Assembly (NCBI GenBank): GCA_050084515.1
Contig: CM114271.1
Span: 28,768,001-28,832,000, forward strand
DNA: 64,000 bases
Direction: 5' to 3'
DNA from: Blasia pusilla
Lineage: Eukaryota; Marchantiophyta; Marchantiopsida; Blasiales
The notes below the pieces were generated by a model. The model worked only from the letters and a program-made list of their open reading frames with translations, did no database searches and was not told the origin of the DNA. The first letter of the stretch is position 1. Every line of letters starts with the position of its first letter. A program made the translations under genes and the position numbers. This document shows positions 1 through 9,860 of this stretch, one piece after another.

Positions 1-200
1 AGTCCCCGGCATTGAGAAAGACTCTTATGAAGCTCTGCTCGAGAATCATTAACTTAATCCTAGATCTGGTGAGGGTTTCAAGGTCGAGTGTTAGAGCCGT
101 TTGGTAGAGTGGAAGAAACATTCTTCCACTCGAGGGGAAGAGGAGGCAACTATTTGCACTTTGCGAAGAGACGCCAACTCATATGAGTTGGCGACCTATG
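1..200 (+). pseudogene. PaMT 3' fragment: methyltransferase motif I exon
   Basis: The third frame from the window edge reads through a segment aligning with the SAM-binding exon of copy C (34982-35350). Both share a start like SPAL, then KLCSR/ELCSR, LILDLV, and the tail SGRNIL..LEG..QLF.LC. This corresponds to motif I (FxGxG-like) of beta-class DNA amino-methyltransferases. The glycines are poorly kept here (LVRVSRSS), and a TAG follows the tryptophan at the same place as in copy C. The copy enters from the left edge. It is a decayed fragment with no working product expected. Confidence 0.55.
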
Positions 201-499
201 CCAATTTCGGCAAGTATGTTGCCACAAATCATCTTTACTTTTACTTTGCCGATCATTTTTCATCTTCCCTGTTTTGCCCTACAATACTGAAATTCCACCT
301 AAAAATTTGCTGATGATGGGGGGTTGGTCTCTCTTGCACTTTCATGACTGATCATTGATGTTTTTATTTCCATCTTCACATCTTGGTTTGAAAGAATGTG
401 GTGCACTTTTTACTCTCTTTAAAAGCTTTCTTGCATTTGAAGTAGGGGTTAAACCTTAAAAAGTGATGAAAGTTTTGAAGTGAGTTTAAGGATTTGGCA

Positions 500-845
500 A
501 AAAAAATTTGAAGAGAGACTTTCCTCTCTCCCTCTCTTACTCTCCTCTCTTACTCTCTCCTGCCAGAATACCAGACCCCAGAGCTTTGCAACCTGTGAAA
601 TTCTGATGGGTTGGAGAGAGATTTGTTTTTTTGAGCCTTGTTTGCGAGGCGCGATAAGAGGAGAGCAAGAGAGTAAGAGCGGAGAGAGGAAGAGAGGAAA
701 GAGGAAACTACCTTCAACCCAAAGAGATATTTTTTTTAAGAGAGTTTCCTGTGATTTGGAGAGAATTTCCGTTGGGTTGAAGAGAGGAAACTTTTTGTGT
801 GAATTTTTTTGCACTTTTCTTCTTAGTAAATGGTAAGTGGTAAAT
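500..845. repeat. Ends of polypurine/polypyrimidine foldback repeats (MITE-like)
   Basis: A pyrimidine-rich tract ending in CTGCCAGAATACCAG (about 500-575) is followed near 650 by a purine-rich tract (AAGAGGAGAGCAAGAGAG) running on to about 840. They match the right and left ends of the repeat inserted at 18480-18912, and the right end also recurs at 37310-37412. Two members may therefore abut here, right end to left end, with about 70 bp between them. Complementary purine and pyrimidine ends would act as terminal inverted repeats. No coding capacity is seen. Confidence 0.5.
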
Positions 846-893
846 GGTGCTTAGGCACTCCCACAAATTTTTTTTTCCTCTTCCATATTTTGG

Positions 894-919
894 CAACCTG
901 TCTCAATCCGACGGGTTGC
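894..919. repeat. Single palindrome unit
   Basis: An imperfect unit with left arm CAACCTGTC and right arm GACGGGTTG. The inverted-repeat partner has its equivalent at 11580-11603. Confidence 0.5.
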
Positions 920-1059
920 AACTTGCACAAAATTTTAAAACCTGAAAAATCATTGGAATCATAAATGTGGAACAAATCACTTTTTCCATCCAAGATCTGG
1001 AAAAATTCTATCATTTTCCCTTGGCTGAATAGAGTTCAAGCTCAAAGTGAAGGTTCTCG

Positions 1060-2600
1060 CAAATGAAAGTGCAATCTAAGACCTCATTTTGCATCCTCAA
1101 AGTGGTTTGTTTAAAATACTTCGCACTTTTTTTAGGGACAGAATTGGTTGGTGGATTCCTACTTCTACCTCTGACTCTCTTAAAACTACAAGCAACACAT
1201 AGTACATGTGCTTACATGGGAAATACCTTTCCCCACTTGTCTCTCTTTGGACAAAGTCATCACATGAACATGTGAGAAAGCAACAGATGTGCACCACATA
1301 CACCCCTTTGACACTTGAATTTACAATGTTGTTCCTGACCCAATACATCCTTCCTATTCCATTGCCACTCTAAATGTCTTTTGTGGCTATGATTTCCATG
1401 TTTTCCTCCCGAGCTGATGCGATTCGCTTTGCTCTCTCCACCGTTGGCCTATACATTATGTTTCTTTTCACCTCATTTCTAGACTCAAACAAAAATAGTG
1501 GATTGAGATCATCCACCTTCTTCGGGTACATGTTGACATCAATCTTGGTGAATCCAAAATCCAAAGGTCTCTGTAATGCGAACATGCTCCGAACTGCCTT
1601 CGTCTATGAGTCTGAAACCGGCACTTGTAAGATTGTCCACTTCGTCCTAAGTGCAATTCGTACCTGCAGCAATGGGCCAAATCGTGGGGATATTCCCTGG
1701 AGCTCCAATGGCATCCGGATAAGACTTTTGGATTGCGCAGGATTTATTTGGGCAGAAGAAGTACTTCAATTGATCCTCGGTCCTAGTGAAACGGTCAAAG
1801 GTTTTGAGCCCCTAGAAGCCAGACAATTATCGTCCAGTCCTTGTACAGTTCCTATTTAGGAAAGTGCCGCATGCTCTCCTAATGCCATCAGATCCTCCCT
1901 TGCAAGTGGATCCACGTCCAGGGTTGCTTCGAGATATATGCCACCTTTTGAGGTTGCAATCCACCTCAATTATCGGAATCCCATACTGTTAAACTACCCC
2001 AGAGACCTGATGTTGCGAACTTCCAACAACATAGGGCTTTTGAAATAAAACATTCGTTGATTTTGGAGAAGTTACTTCTACTAGAATTTGGGAGCAATCC
2101 GGGGTCCTCGAATGCATGGGGGGTATAATGTCTTCATCCAAATCAATCACTGGGTTCATTCCTCGATGTTGCCTCTTCACTTGCCTGAAGTCAAGATACT
2201 TATATGGTCTCCACGAGTCTCGCTCGGATTGCTCTACCACCATCTGTATGCAACGTCTTGAAACACGCCCACGAATATCCCCACCAATATGGACATTTTG
2301 CTCGAGGGGAGTTCCTGCTACGTACCGATTGAAGGCTTCCACATAGGGTTTCTCATCACTAGATCTCAAAGCCGCTCTGACATAGAGCTCGTAAATCGAA
2401 GGTGCCTTTCCTTTAGTTGTGCCTTTTGTGAGGAAGATATGGGATGTTGCAAACTATAGCGTTGCCCTTGCCTAGTCTTGTTGGCATGCCTCCACAAGTG
2501 AAATTCTTTGGCATGCTTGTGACGACCTTTAGGAGGAATGAACACTCTCTGCTCAACTTGTGTTGGGGCAGAGGGCATTTTCATGAATGTTCAATCCCTG
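1060..2600 (-). pseudogene. MULE-like transposase fragment with SWIM finger (left arm)
   Basis: On the minus strand a frame begins near 2580 with MKMPSAPTQ, and later frames (1989-2369, 1370-1585, 1097-1348) follow in the order seen in the right-arm copy. The last contains CSCDDF...CKHMYYVLL, the CxC...CxH signature of a SWIM zinc finger. SWIM fingers sit near the C-terminus of many Mutator-like transposases. Stops and frame changes break the gene. The transposase call rests on the SWIM motif and on the DDE-like fragments nearby; a host protein with a SWIM finger is possible but less likely given the copy number. Confidence 0.55.
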
Positions 2601-2649
2601 CAACGACGGAAATGTGAGAAGGGAACGAAAATAGCTCTATAAGTGAAGA

Positions 2650-3035
2650 AAAAAGAAACTTGTCGGAACCCGACGGGTTGCAAGTGGGAGGCATCCCATT
2701 AATGACTGTGTTATCCGTCAGATTCAGACGGGTTGCAAGGAACTTTGGCCACTCAGGGCCGGAAGATCCAAGTGCAAGTCATCAGAATATGACGGGTAGC
2801 ACATGGATTTTCCAGCCTCCAACTTGAAACAGGTTGCAAGTCGGAGGCATCCCTGGAATGTCCCAAGAACCTCCTACTGCAACCCGTCAAAATCGGACGG
2901 GTTGTGAGAAGCAGGCCGTTCAAGTCTGGAAAATCCTTGTGCAACCTGTCGGATTCCGTTGGCTTGCAAGAAGTGTCCACACATGAAGGTTTGCAATTTG
3001 TCAGAATTCGACGGATTCTAGTTAACTTGCACTGA
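2650..3035. repeat. Palindrome cluster in left inverted-repeat arm
   Basis: Several copies of the CAACCCGTC...GACGGGTTG palindrome, some perfect and some one-armed, occur between about 2660 and 3030 (for example near 2879-2910 and 2941-2970). Reading frames across the cluster are artefacts of the repeat, giving peptides such as CNPSDSDGLQ. Confidence 0.65.
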
Positions 3036-3084
3036 TGCAACGTGTCTGGGTGCGAGAAGTTGAAGACATCCCCAACTTTTCTGA

Positions 3085-3434
3085 ATGCGAGGAGTCGGAA
3101 ACGGCCAGCACATCGCCGTCGGAAGGACAATTCGATCCAACCGTCAGCCCAACGGCTCAAAAAGTATAAATAGGGGAGAAATCGCTCATTTCCGGTTTTT
3201 CATTTCGCGATCTCAATTGCTCTCCCACGCGCTGACCAGATACCAAGGGGCACTTTACACGATGACTCATCGCGAGACGATCACAAGAGGATACGAGCGA
3301 ACGATCGCGAGACGGTTCGAGCGAAAAATCGTGAGACGATTCGAGCTACCCATCAAGGCGACTCATCTCCACATCAGCAAGGCGACTCATCAAGGGATTC
3401 ATCGTTCACATAGGTGGAGGCATTTCTGGGAAAA
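3085..3434 (+). promoter_or_regulatory. PaMT copy A 5' region with TATA box
   Basis: TATAAATAG at 3165-3173 lies about 260 bp upstream of the first PaMT ATG (3435). The same TATA box sits at the same place before copy B (16173-16181), inside a block conserved on both sides (GGAAGGAC upstream, CTCATTTCCGG downstream). Conservation in two diverged copies supports a family promoter. From about 3260 a short repeat based on GATCGCGAGACGATTCGAGC follows, with fewer units than in copy B. Confidence 0.5.
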
Positions 3435-4066
3435 ATGACGAGGAAAAAATCTCAAGCAAACAAGGCTGGGAGCTTCACTCCCAAGTCCATGAGGACTCCC
3501 GCGTCACCATCTCCAGGGCCTCGTTCGGCCAATGAGATAAGGCAGCAAGAAATCGAGGAGCGGGAAAGGGAAGCGGGGATGCACAAGCAAGAGATTCTTG
3601 CAAAACGTGTATAGGAGGTGCTTGAAAAACAGAACGCAGAGGCAGAGGCGTCGCAGGCCTTGAAGAAAAGGGTCACCGACGAAAACCGAGAAAAGAAGCA
3701 TCTAGACGCGTCGGTGAGGAGAGCAGAATTGGCTAAAGCTCGGAGGGAAAAAGCAATAGCCATTGAAGAAAGCCCTGCCCGTCCAACCAAAAGTGTTGAG
3801 ATGCGGGAAATGGCCCCGATGAAGTCCGGGGACACAATCAATATACCCGAAATGGCCAAAGTTCAAGTCACGGACGATGAGGTCATGAGGACCGCCAGCG
3901 TGGAGATGGTGGACATCGCTGAAGAAGCAGGAGAGCAATCATCCTTGTCTCTAAGCCCGGCAGAAGAAATCGACCTCTATCGGATCGCAGTATCGGTGGA
4001 CTTGCCATTTCTTTGTCTCGAAGCGGTTGGATTGGTGGCCAAGACACCGATCCAATCTTCGAGCGG
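3435..4066 (+). pseudogene. PaMT copy A exon 1: charged coiled-coil segment
   Basis: The frame from ATG 3435 begins MTRKKSQANKAGSF and becomes a highly charged, helix-prone segment (EIRQQEIEEREREAGMHKQE, then ALKKRVTDENREKK), likely coiled coil. A TAG at 3612 interrupts it, so this copy is broken. The exon ends at CGG|GTAAGAG (4066/4067); copy B ends at CAG|GTAAGAG in the same position. The acidic tail (EEAGE, SLSPAEEIDLYRI) is conserved in copy B. No family is recognised; it may serve for oligomerisation, which is inference. Confidence 0.55.
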
Positions 4067-4164
4067 GTAAGAGAGGATCTGTGTTTTTTGAATTATGTGA
4101 AGGTCCATGTTGCAATTCATTGGCAATTCAATGTAGCTTATTGATCTTGTCCCCGTTGTGACAG

Positions 4165-4637
4165 GTGGTAAAGCAGATGGCATTGATGGAGGGCCACAAC
4201 GCCTCGAGAATTCCACTATGCCGATTACGGACAATGGAGAACGTCTGCGAAATTCAGTCTAACAAGGATATTGCAAAGCTCAAACAATCGGTGGCGATAG
4301 CATCCTACGTCGACAACTTCCCTCCGTTCTATGTTCAGCCTTACAATGACCATGGAACCCAAGCGCTGGTTACGGAGGAGGACTTGGAATCGCTTGACAC
4401 ATTTTGGAGGATGAGAGATCAGGAATTCAGAAGGGCGATAGGGGGGACGGAATTCAGGTGGATGAGGAACCTGTATTTCTTCATCTGGGATGGAAATCAC
4501 AGGTTCATGGCGTGGACAAAGTTTGCAGAGGAGCGCTCAAACTCCTTGGAGGCATATTTTTGCATGAAGGCAATGGTGCTTCATCCATACCCTCATCACA
4601 TGGCAATGGTGGAGATGGCCATGCATGCCATGAACAC
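4165..4637 (+). pseudogene. PaMT copy A exon 2: ParB/sulfiredoxin-like domain
   Basis: The exon opens after TTGTGACAG and is uninterrupted to AACAC|GTAAGT. It contains FPPFYVQPY, then about 50 residues on LYFFIWDGNHRFMAW. This resembles the ParB N-terminal/sulfiredoxin fold, where a PPI.V-like strand precedes a signature close to vDGhHRl.A. Members bind nucleotide and, in ParB, act with DNA-binding domains at palindromic sites. The frame here is open over the exon, and copy B keeps FPPFYV and WDGNHSFMAW. No helix-turn-helix was recognised beside it. Classification is by motif only; a structure-based search would decide. Confidence 0.55.
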
Positions 4638-5338
4638 GTAAGTTTCTTCTTGCTGCAAACCGTCGGACTCCGACAAGTTGTTTGAGTCGCCACTATTTTT
4701 GGGATGTTTTTGGCCAAAAGCAACTCGTCGGACTCTGACGAGTTGCTCGATTAATCATTGGTTTAGGATGTTTTTGGCCGAAAGCAACTCGTCGGAGTCC
4801 GACGAGTTGTTCGACTGACCATAGGTTTAGGATGTTTTTGGCCCAAAGTAACTCGTCGGAGTCCGACGAGTTGCCCGACTGGCCGCATTTTTTGGATGTT
4901 TTTTGAAGAAAGCAACTCGTCGGAGTCCGACGGGTTGCTTGACTCGAAGCTGTTTTTGGAGGTTTTTTTATGTTTATGGCTGAAAGCAACTCGTCAGAGT
5001 CCGACAGGTTGCATTTGGAAGTTGGGAGCTACATTTTTGGCATCAAATTGCAGCTTTCATTGAAATTGCGCAACCTGTCAGACTCTGACGGGTTGATTTG
5101 TTCACTTTTCTCGTGGTAACCACTATGTAAATACGGACTATCTGACAATCCGTCGGAGTCCGACGGGTTGAAACTAGGCAATCACAAATCTGAATGCAAT
5201 CCGTCGGACTCCGATGGGTTGCAAAATTTAGCTCGTTGCTACAATCCGACCTTGAGCTATGACGACCTGTCGGAGTTTGACGGGTTGCAAGAACCCATGT
5301 ACCTTACAAAATTTCTTATATTGAGTTTGGATGTGCAG
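4638..5338 (+). repeat. PaMT copy A intron 2 holding a tandem palindrome array
   Basis: Intron bounds are AC|GTAAGT (4638) and TGTGCAG (5338), matched in copy B where the spliced frame stays open. Inside, palindromes start at about 4721, 4785, 4849, 4913 and 4987, a period near 64 bp, with a shared spacer like GGATGTTTTTGGCC. Further units follow near 5069, 5146, 5197 and 5261. The first four carry arms CAACTCGTC/GACGAGTTG (one first base changed); later units have CAACCTGTC or CAATCCGTC with GACGGGTTG or similar. Both arms of a unit tend to share the same variant. Confidence 0.75.
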
Positions 5339-6950
5339 GATTGTATAGGAGGGGAATGTCACCCACCACTCGATCCAGGATTGAGATCGGATGAAGAAAG
5401 TGCTCACGACGCACCCGGCAGAGTACAAGGGGTTCTTGGGCGACGCCCTTGTAAATGAGATGCTGGCAAAGGGTGCACAAATCAAAAAGAAGACTTGGGC
5501 AAATAAATTTATTTCCCAAGATGCAGCCGTCACAATCCTTTGTTGGTCGAAGATACAGGCCGCCAAGAAGAGCGTTGCATTGGAACTAGAGCGGAGGGAG
5601 AAAGTGTCTGTGTCTGAGCGTGCAAAATTCATCCAAGCTACAGTATCTGCAGCTACAAAGTACACGGCAAGCAAGATCAAGCGCTACATTGCCATTTTCA
5701 ACCCCGAACTTGAACCTGATTTCTACAAGGAGCTGAAGGCGATAATCAAGCGCCAGCGGAAAAGGGATGAAGATCCGCAAGGTCGGATTGGGGAGAAAGT
5801 GTCTCTCGATCGCGTGCATCGATTTGCCTTGTCTGGAATAAGCGAATTTAGGAGGGCACAGAGGCCCAAAAGAGGATGGCACACCATCCTCCGGGTATCT
5901 CTGATCCAGTGATCACCTATTGGCTCCGCAAATGGTCGTTCTGGGACGCGTTGCGGCTTATCGGAAAGTCCATGCTCGACGGTCTCCAAGCGGAGCTGAA
6001 AAGAATAGAGCCACTTCCAGAGGAAGAAAACCTAGAGAGTGCTGATGATTTTGAACTTTGGCTCGATGACATCCGGGACAAGCCCATAAAAAACCCAGGT
6101 TTTAGGACGATGTTCAAGGAACGCATCCTCCCTCAAGCAGACCTTGACGAAGAAATCGAGGCGATAAAAAGGGATTTCGCAAAGAAGAAGCAAGATCTTG
6201 ATGAGAAGCGGCCGTCGATTCGACTAAGAGCGCCCAACGCATGGTGTTCGGTACCTCGTCCATTGTAAGAATGCAGTGCGTGGCAAAAATACCGGCGACT
6301 TTTTTGCAAATTATGGGCTTCTCCGCCTGATGGAGAGACATTTTCCATGTACGACACGTAGATGGCTCAGAGCATGTCCGATTGGGAGGTGGATAATTGC
6401 CCGATTTGGCTGGACTTCAACGACCCTGAGGACATAACCGAGAAAGATCTACGCCTACTTTATGATGCAATGGCGGCAGGTAGGGACGACATCCCCAATT
6501 TTGTGCAGCCTGAAGACTTTTTCGAAGGAGATGCGGAAGAGCAAGCCCTCAAGACAGTGGAGTTGGCTTCCAAAGTGCACGCAGCCAAAGACAAATCTAG
6601 AGCGGGTCTCAAAGGCAAGGCGAAGGGATCGAAGAATTCCGAGGCCGAGTCTTCCCAAAGAGAGGCTGAAGATTCAAGGCGATAGCCGGAATCATCCGGG
6701 CAAGCGGGGAGAGAGGGTCGGACCAGGTCCTCCGCAAAAAGAACCCCACCAAAGTCTGAGGTCATACAGACCCCAACAAGCCGACCGCAGACTCGGGAGA
6801 AGCGGAAGTGAGAGGCGCCAAGGTTGTCCCAAGGAGCAGACCAGGATGTGGAATACAGTCCATCATCCTTGGGAAGACATAGAGAAACAACGACCCGGAC
6901 AAGCGTCATCCTTCACTTCACGAATCTACTAGATGAGCTGAAAAGTTTCA
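5339..6950 (+). pseudogene. PaMT copy A exon 3: helical linker region
   Basis: After the intron the frame carries VLTTHPAEYKGFLGDALVNE, TWANKFISQDAAVTILCWSK and a lysine/arginine-rich stretch to 5912, then, in a shifted frame, DPVITYWLRKWSFWDAL and DFELWLDDIRDKPIKNP to 6268, then 6362-6685 with CPIWLDFNDPEDITEKDL. Stops near the exon start (TAG 5346, TGA near 5388) are absent from copy B, so they are decay in copy A. The later parts align with copy C (33187-33800). No family is recognised. It appears to link the ParB-like and methyltransferase parts of one polypeptide. Confidence 0.5.
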
Positions 6951-7118
6951 GTTCCCAAGCGTCGACACCCGCCATCGAGAAATTGACAACGCTGGGACGG
7001 AAGCTTCAACGAAATGGGCACGCTCCCTGGATGGTCTATGGGGTGGTCGGAGAGGTGGCGGTGGATCTCTTGATCGCTGATTTGCCCTCGGAGTTGCGCT
7101 TGTGGGACGAGAATCCGT
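6950..7118 (+). pseudogene. PaMT copy A: methyltransferase motif IV region, truncated
   Basis: The frame reads IEKLTTLGRKLQRNGHAPW, then VDLLIADLPSELRLWDENP and stops matching copy C at 7118. ADLPS occupies the place of the catalytic DPPY-type motif IV of amino-methyltransferases, altered to DLPS. Copy C continues with SDRVPDWNVPLSYDRIALL. The break at 7118 is sharp and is followed by unrelated sequence, so copy A lost its SAM-binding half. Confidence 0.5.
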
Positions 7119-7570
7119 TATTTCTAACTACCTAGATCTATGGTTCTCTTAGCTTTTCCTACGATCCCTGTGAATCCGCGGTACAAAACTGTTCTAACTA
7201 CCAATTTGATACAAAGGGTCGCGCCCTTTCCTAGTTTAACTGTTCTAACATGTGTCGCTTGAAATCACAGTCCTTCTTAGCTTCGCTTCGCTGGACTTCA
7301 TGAGGACAAAGTACTCCATGCTTCGTTCTTATTTCCGGTGCTTCATGCTTCGTTAAGTTTCGTTCTGAGTCTTGAGACTTTGTTATTGCGTTTTCCTCTC
7401 CTCTAAGGCAAATCCTTGATCTTCCATCTCTCTGCCTTGTCCCAGGAGCTTCGTGATTCACTTATTCTTCTTCATAATAATAAATAATCATAATCAAAAT
7501 CATAATATACAAGAGTCTTTGTTGAATAAAAAGATATATTCTTCAAGAGTTCAAAATTGTGGGTATCACA
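7119..7570. other. Unassigned insert between PaMT copy A and MULE fragment
   Basis: This stretch matches neither the PaMT copies nor the inverted MULE copy, both of which stop at its edges. The right end, near GTGGGTATCAC, slightly resembles the end of a copia LTR next to a TGGTATCA-type primer site, so a partial LTR is possible. No reading frame is recognised. Confidence 0.3.
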
Positions 7571-8890
7571 TCATCGATGGTGCAGGCTTCAACAAACTAG
7601 TGCTTCAATTCCAGATGGTCCTTGGATTGTTTCTCGCCGCCAATGCGTTGGAGCCGTGGAGTGTAGAAGTCCAGCATGCTCGTATCTAGAGCGCAATGGG
7701 TGAGTCAATACGTCGCAATTCCCCCCTAAGAATGCAGAAACTCCATATGAGGTCGGTGCGACCATACCGCCGGGAGGCCCTCGATGTCCTCATTGTCAGA
7801 CATCCCCTTTTGGCGTTGGAGCGTGTCTTGCATACAAATTTTTCATTGTCCACCACTTCAATTCTACGTCAGAGTACACAAGGCTGGCAGTTCATGTTGG
7901 CTCCCACATTCATCCTGTTACCGGTGCAATTTAGAGACACATCAAGGAGGATTTGGCAAAGAAAGTGTCCGAGGTATATAGAAACTCTCCGCGATCAACG
8001 CCTAGAGTGATCAAGTTAACAACAACATCACAAATTAGTGAAAAACTGCTTGGAATCCCTGGGCAGGGGGAGATCACGGATGCTGAGGAGAAACAACTCT
8101 CGGAAAATCTCGCATTTCTCTCTGATCTTGAATGCGTCCAGAATTTGTTGCATCAAATACAGGTACTCAATGGAAAGACGGTCGAAATGGATGCCATTGC
8201 TAGAATCAAGGCCAACTCCACATTTGTATTTATTTAGAGATGCCAGTTCATGGGCTAGGGAGGCGAAGGATCCAGGGCTTATGTCTTCAAAATGTCAACG
8301 ACAGGGCCATCGAGTGGCCTCGATCTTATAGATCGAATGAGGGAAGGGGAAGATCTTTATGGCAGCTGGGTAAGCTTTGATATTTGCTACAGAGTGTTGA
8401 ATGGATGGTTGACCATGGGTGCTCACGTTTATAACCATGTGGAGAAGGGACTCATAACTATATTTGTCTGTGAGATAAAAGCAGAAGACGTTGGCAGTTT
8501 GAAGATATGTCGGTTACTCTTATTGGAGGTGGTGAAGGAAAAAAAAAGGCCACCTCCAGAAATTTATGGATTCATGGCGGACAATGCACAACCTGGGTGG
8601 ATTGCTATCAGGGAAGTGTTCTGGAGTGGACAGTTTCAACGAGAGAAGGAAAGGTCAGATGCTTTCCATTGGCAACAATCTGTGACCCGGTACACCAAAT
8701 CTTGCATCAAGGAGAATAAGAGGACAGAGCATGTCACTCTACTCCAATGCTGCAAGGACAGAAAAACCTTGAATGAGGCCATGGAGTGCCAAGAAGAGGA
8801 GGAAGCATGCGATTGAGGGGAAGTACAAAAAGTTGTGCTCTTGGCTCAGTTGGTGGACAGTACGAATGAGACTTCATGCGGCAGGTGAGT
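7571..8890 (+). pseudogene. MULE-like transposase, zinc-finger and catalytic part
   Basis: Frames across this segment match the minus-strand copy at 13347-14168. That copy shows the N-terminal part better: ACPYLERNGR, then CPNCQASPFCVGACPAYIFF, then HVGSHTHPV, a cysteine/histidine arrangement like the DNA-binding finger of Mutator-like transposases. Here 8292-8816 gives VYNHVEKGLITIFVCEIKAE, then FMADNAQPGWIAIREVF and DAFHWQQSVTRYTKSCI, resembling the DDE core region (D, then H in a QSV.RHT-like helix). A splice donor (CGGCAG|GTGAGT) follows at about 8883. Several frame changes show it is dead. Confidence 0.55.
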
Positions 8891-9009
8891 TCAGTTGTTC
8901 GTCATGTTGAGCTCATGCTGAGAATTTTTTGAAAAGTTGCTGCTCAAGTTGAGAAGCATCGGCACTTTAGGGATTTCAAACCAAAGAAACCAAACAACCG
9001 GCCAGATGC

Positions 9010-9860
9010 AACGGCTTGCCTAAGTGTGCAACCCGTCCGAAACCGACGGGTTGCCTGAGTGTGCAACGAGTCGGAAACTGACGGGTTGCATCAAGAATGT
9101 TTGCGACATGATGCACGAGGAATATTTGTGCAACCCGTCAGAACCCGACTGGTTGCATGAGTGTGCAACCTGTCGAATCCCCACGGGTTGCAAGTTGCAT
9201 GTATACAAGGTCTGCAAATAGTTCGACCAAGATGGGTTGCAAGCCGCAAGGCTGCGAGTTAACTCGGTCTGCTTACCGTCGGATTCCAACAAGTTGCATC
9301 TATCTGCAACCTGTGGGATTCTGACTAGCTGCATCTGTATGCGACTCCTCACATTCAGACACGTTGCGGCTGTCTCCAAGTCGCATCCAGACACGTTGCA
9401 TCAGTTCAAGTTAACTGGAACCCGTCGAATTCTAATAGTTGCAAAGCCTCGTGTGTGGACACTTCTTGCAAGCCAACGGAATCCGACAAGTTGCACAAGG
9501 ATTTTTGAGACCGGACCGGCATGCTTCTCACAACTCGTCCGATTCCCACGGGTTGAAGTAGTAGGTTCCTGGGTGCTAGGTTGCAATAAAAGGTTATTGG
9601 GACATTCCAGGGATGTCTCCGACTTGCAACCTGTTTCAAGTCAGAGGCTGGAAAATCTCTGTGCAATTCATCGGATTTCGATGACTTGCACTGGGATCTT
9701 CCAGCCCAGAGTGGCCAAAGTTACTTGCAACCCGTCTGAACCCTACAGGTTGCAGTAGGTGGTTCCTGGGTGTTGCAACACGTCAAAAATCGACGGGTCG
9801 CACAGTCATTCATGGGATGCCTCCGACTTGCAACCCGTTTGGTTTCGACAGGTAGCTTAT
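9010..9860. repeat. Palindrome cluster joining MULE fragment and right arm
   Basis: At least a dozen palindrome units of varied quality occur, for example near 9028-9053 (CAACCCGTC...GACGGGTTG), 9062-9090, 9130-9155 and 9165-9190. The left part matches 12780-13100 inverted and the right part matches 2650-3060 inverted. If the MULE pieces at 7571-8890 and 9900-11380 are one gene, this cluster would be its intron. Confidence 0.6.

Larger units (their letters stand above)
648..3060. repeat. Left arm of large inverted repeat (matches 9380-11805)
   Basis: Read on the minus strand, this 2.4 kb segment matches 9380-11805 on the plus strand along its whole length: palindrome cluster, MKMPSAPTQ reading frame, TPLEQ.VHIGGDI segment, SWIM-finger segment, and the purine-rich end. 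The arms differ by many substitutions and small indels, so the duplication is old. The 6.3 kb between the arms holds PaMT copy A and a MULE catalytic fragment. Confidence 0.7.

Noticed and set aside
2753-3160. Reading frames rich in CNPSDSDGLQ or LQPVGIRQV peptides across palindrome regions (also 9020-9758, 12756-13205, 15482-16065, 34429-34704)
   Set aside because: These peptides are translations of the palindrome repeat in different frames; they share no other homology.
4700-5300. CRISPR-like array (regular palindromic repeats with spacers)
   Set aside because: Spacers are themselves repeated, no cas genes exist, and the array lies in a spliced intron of a eukaryotic element.
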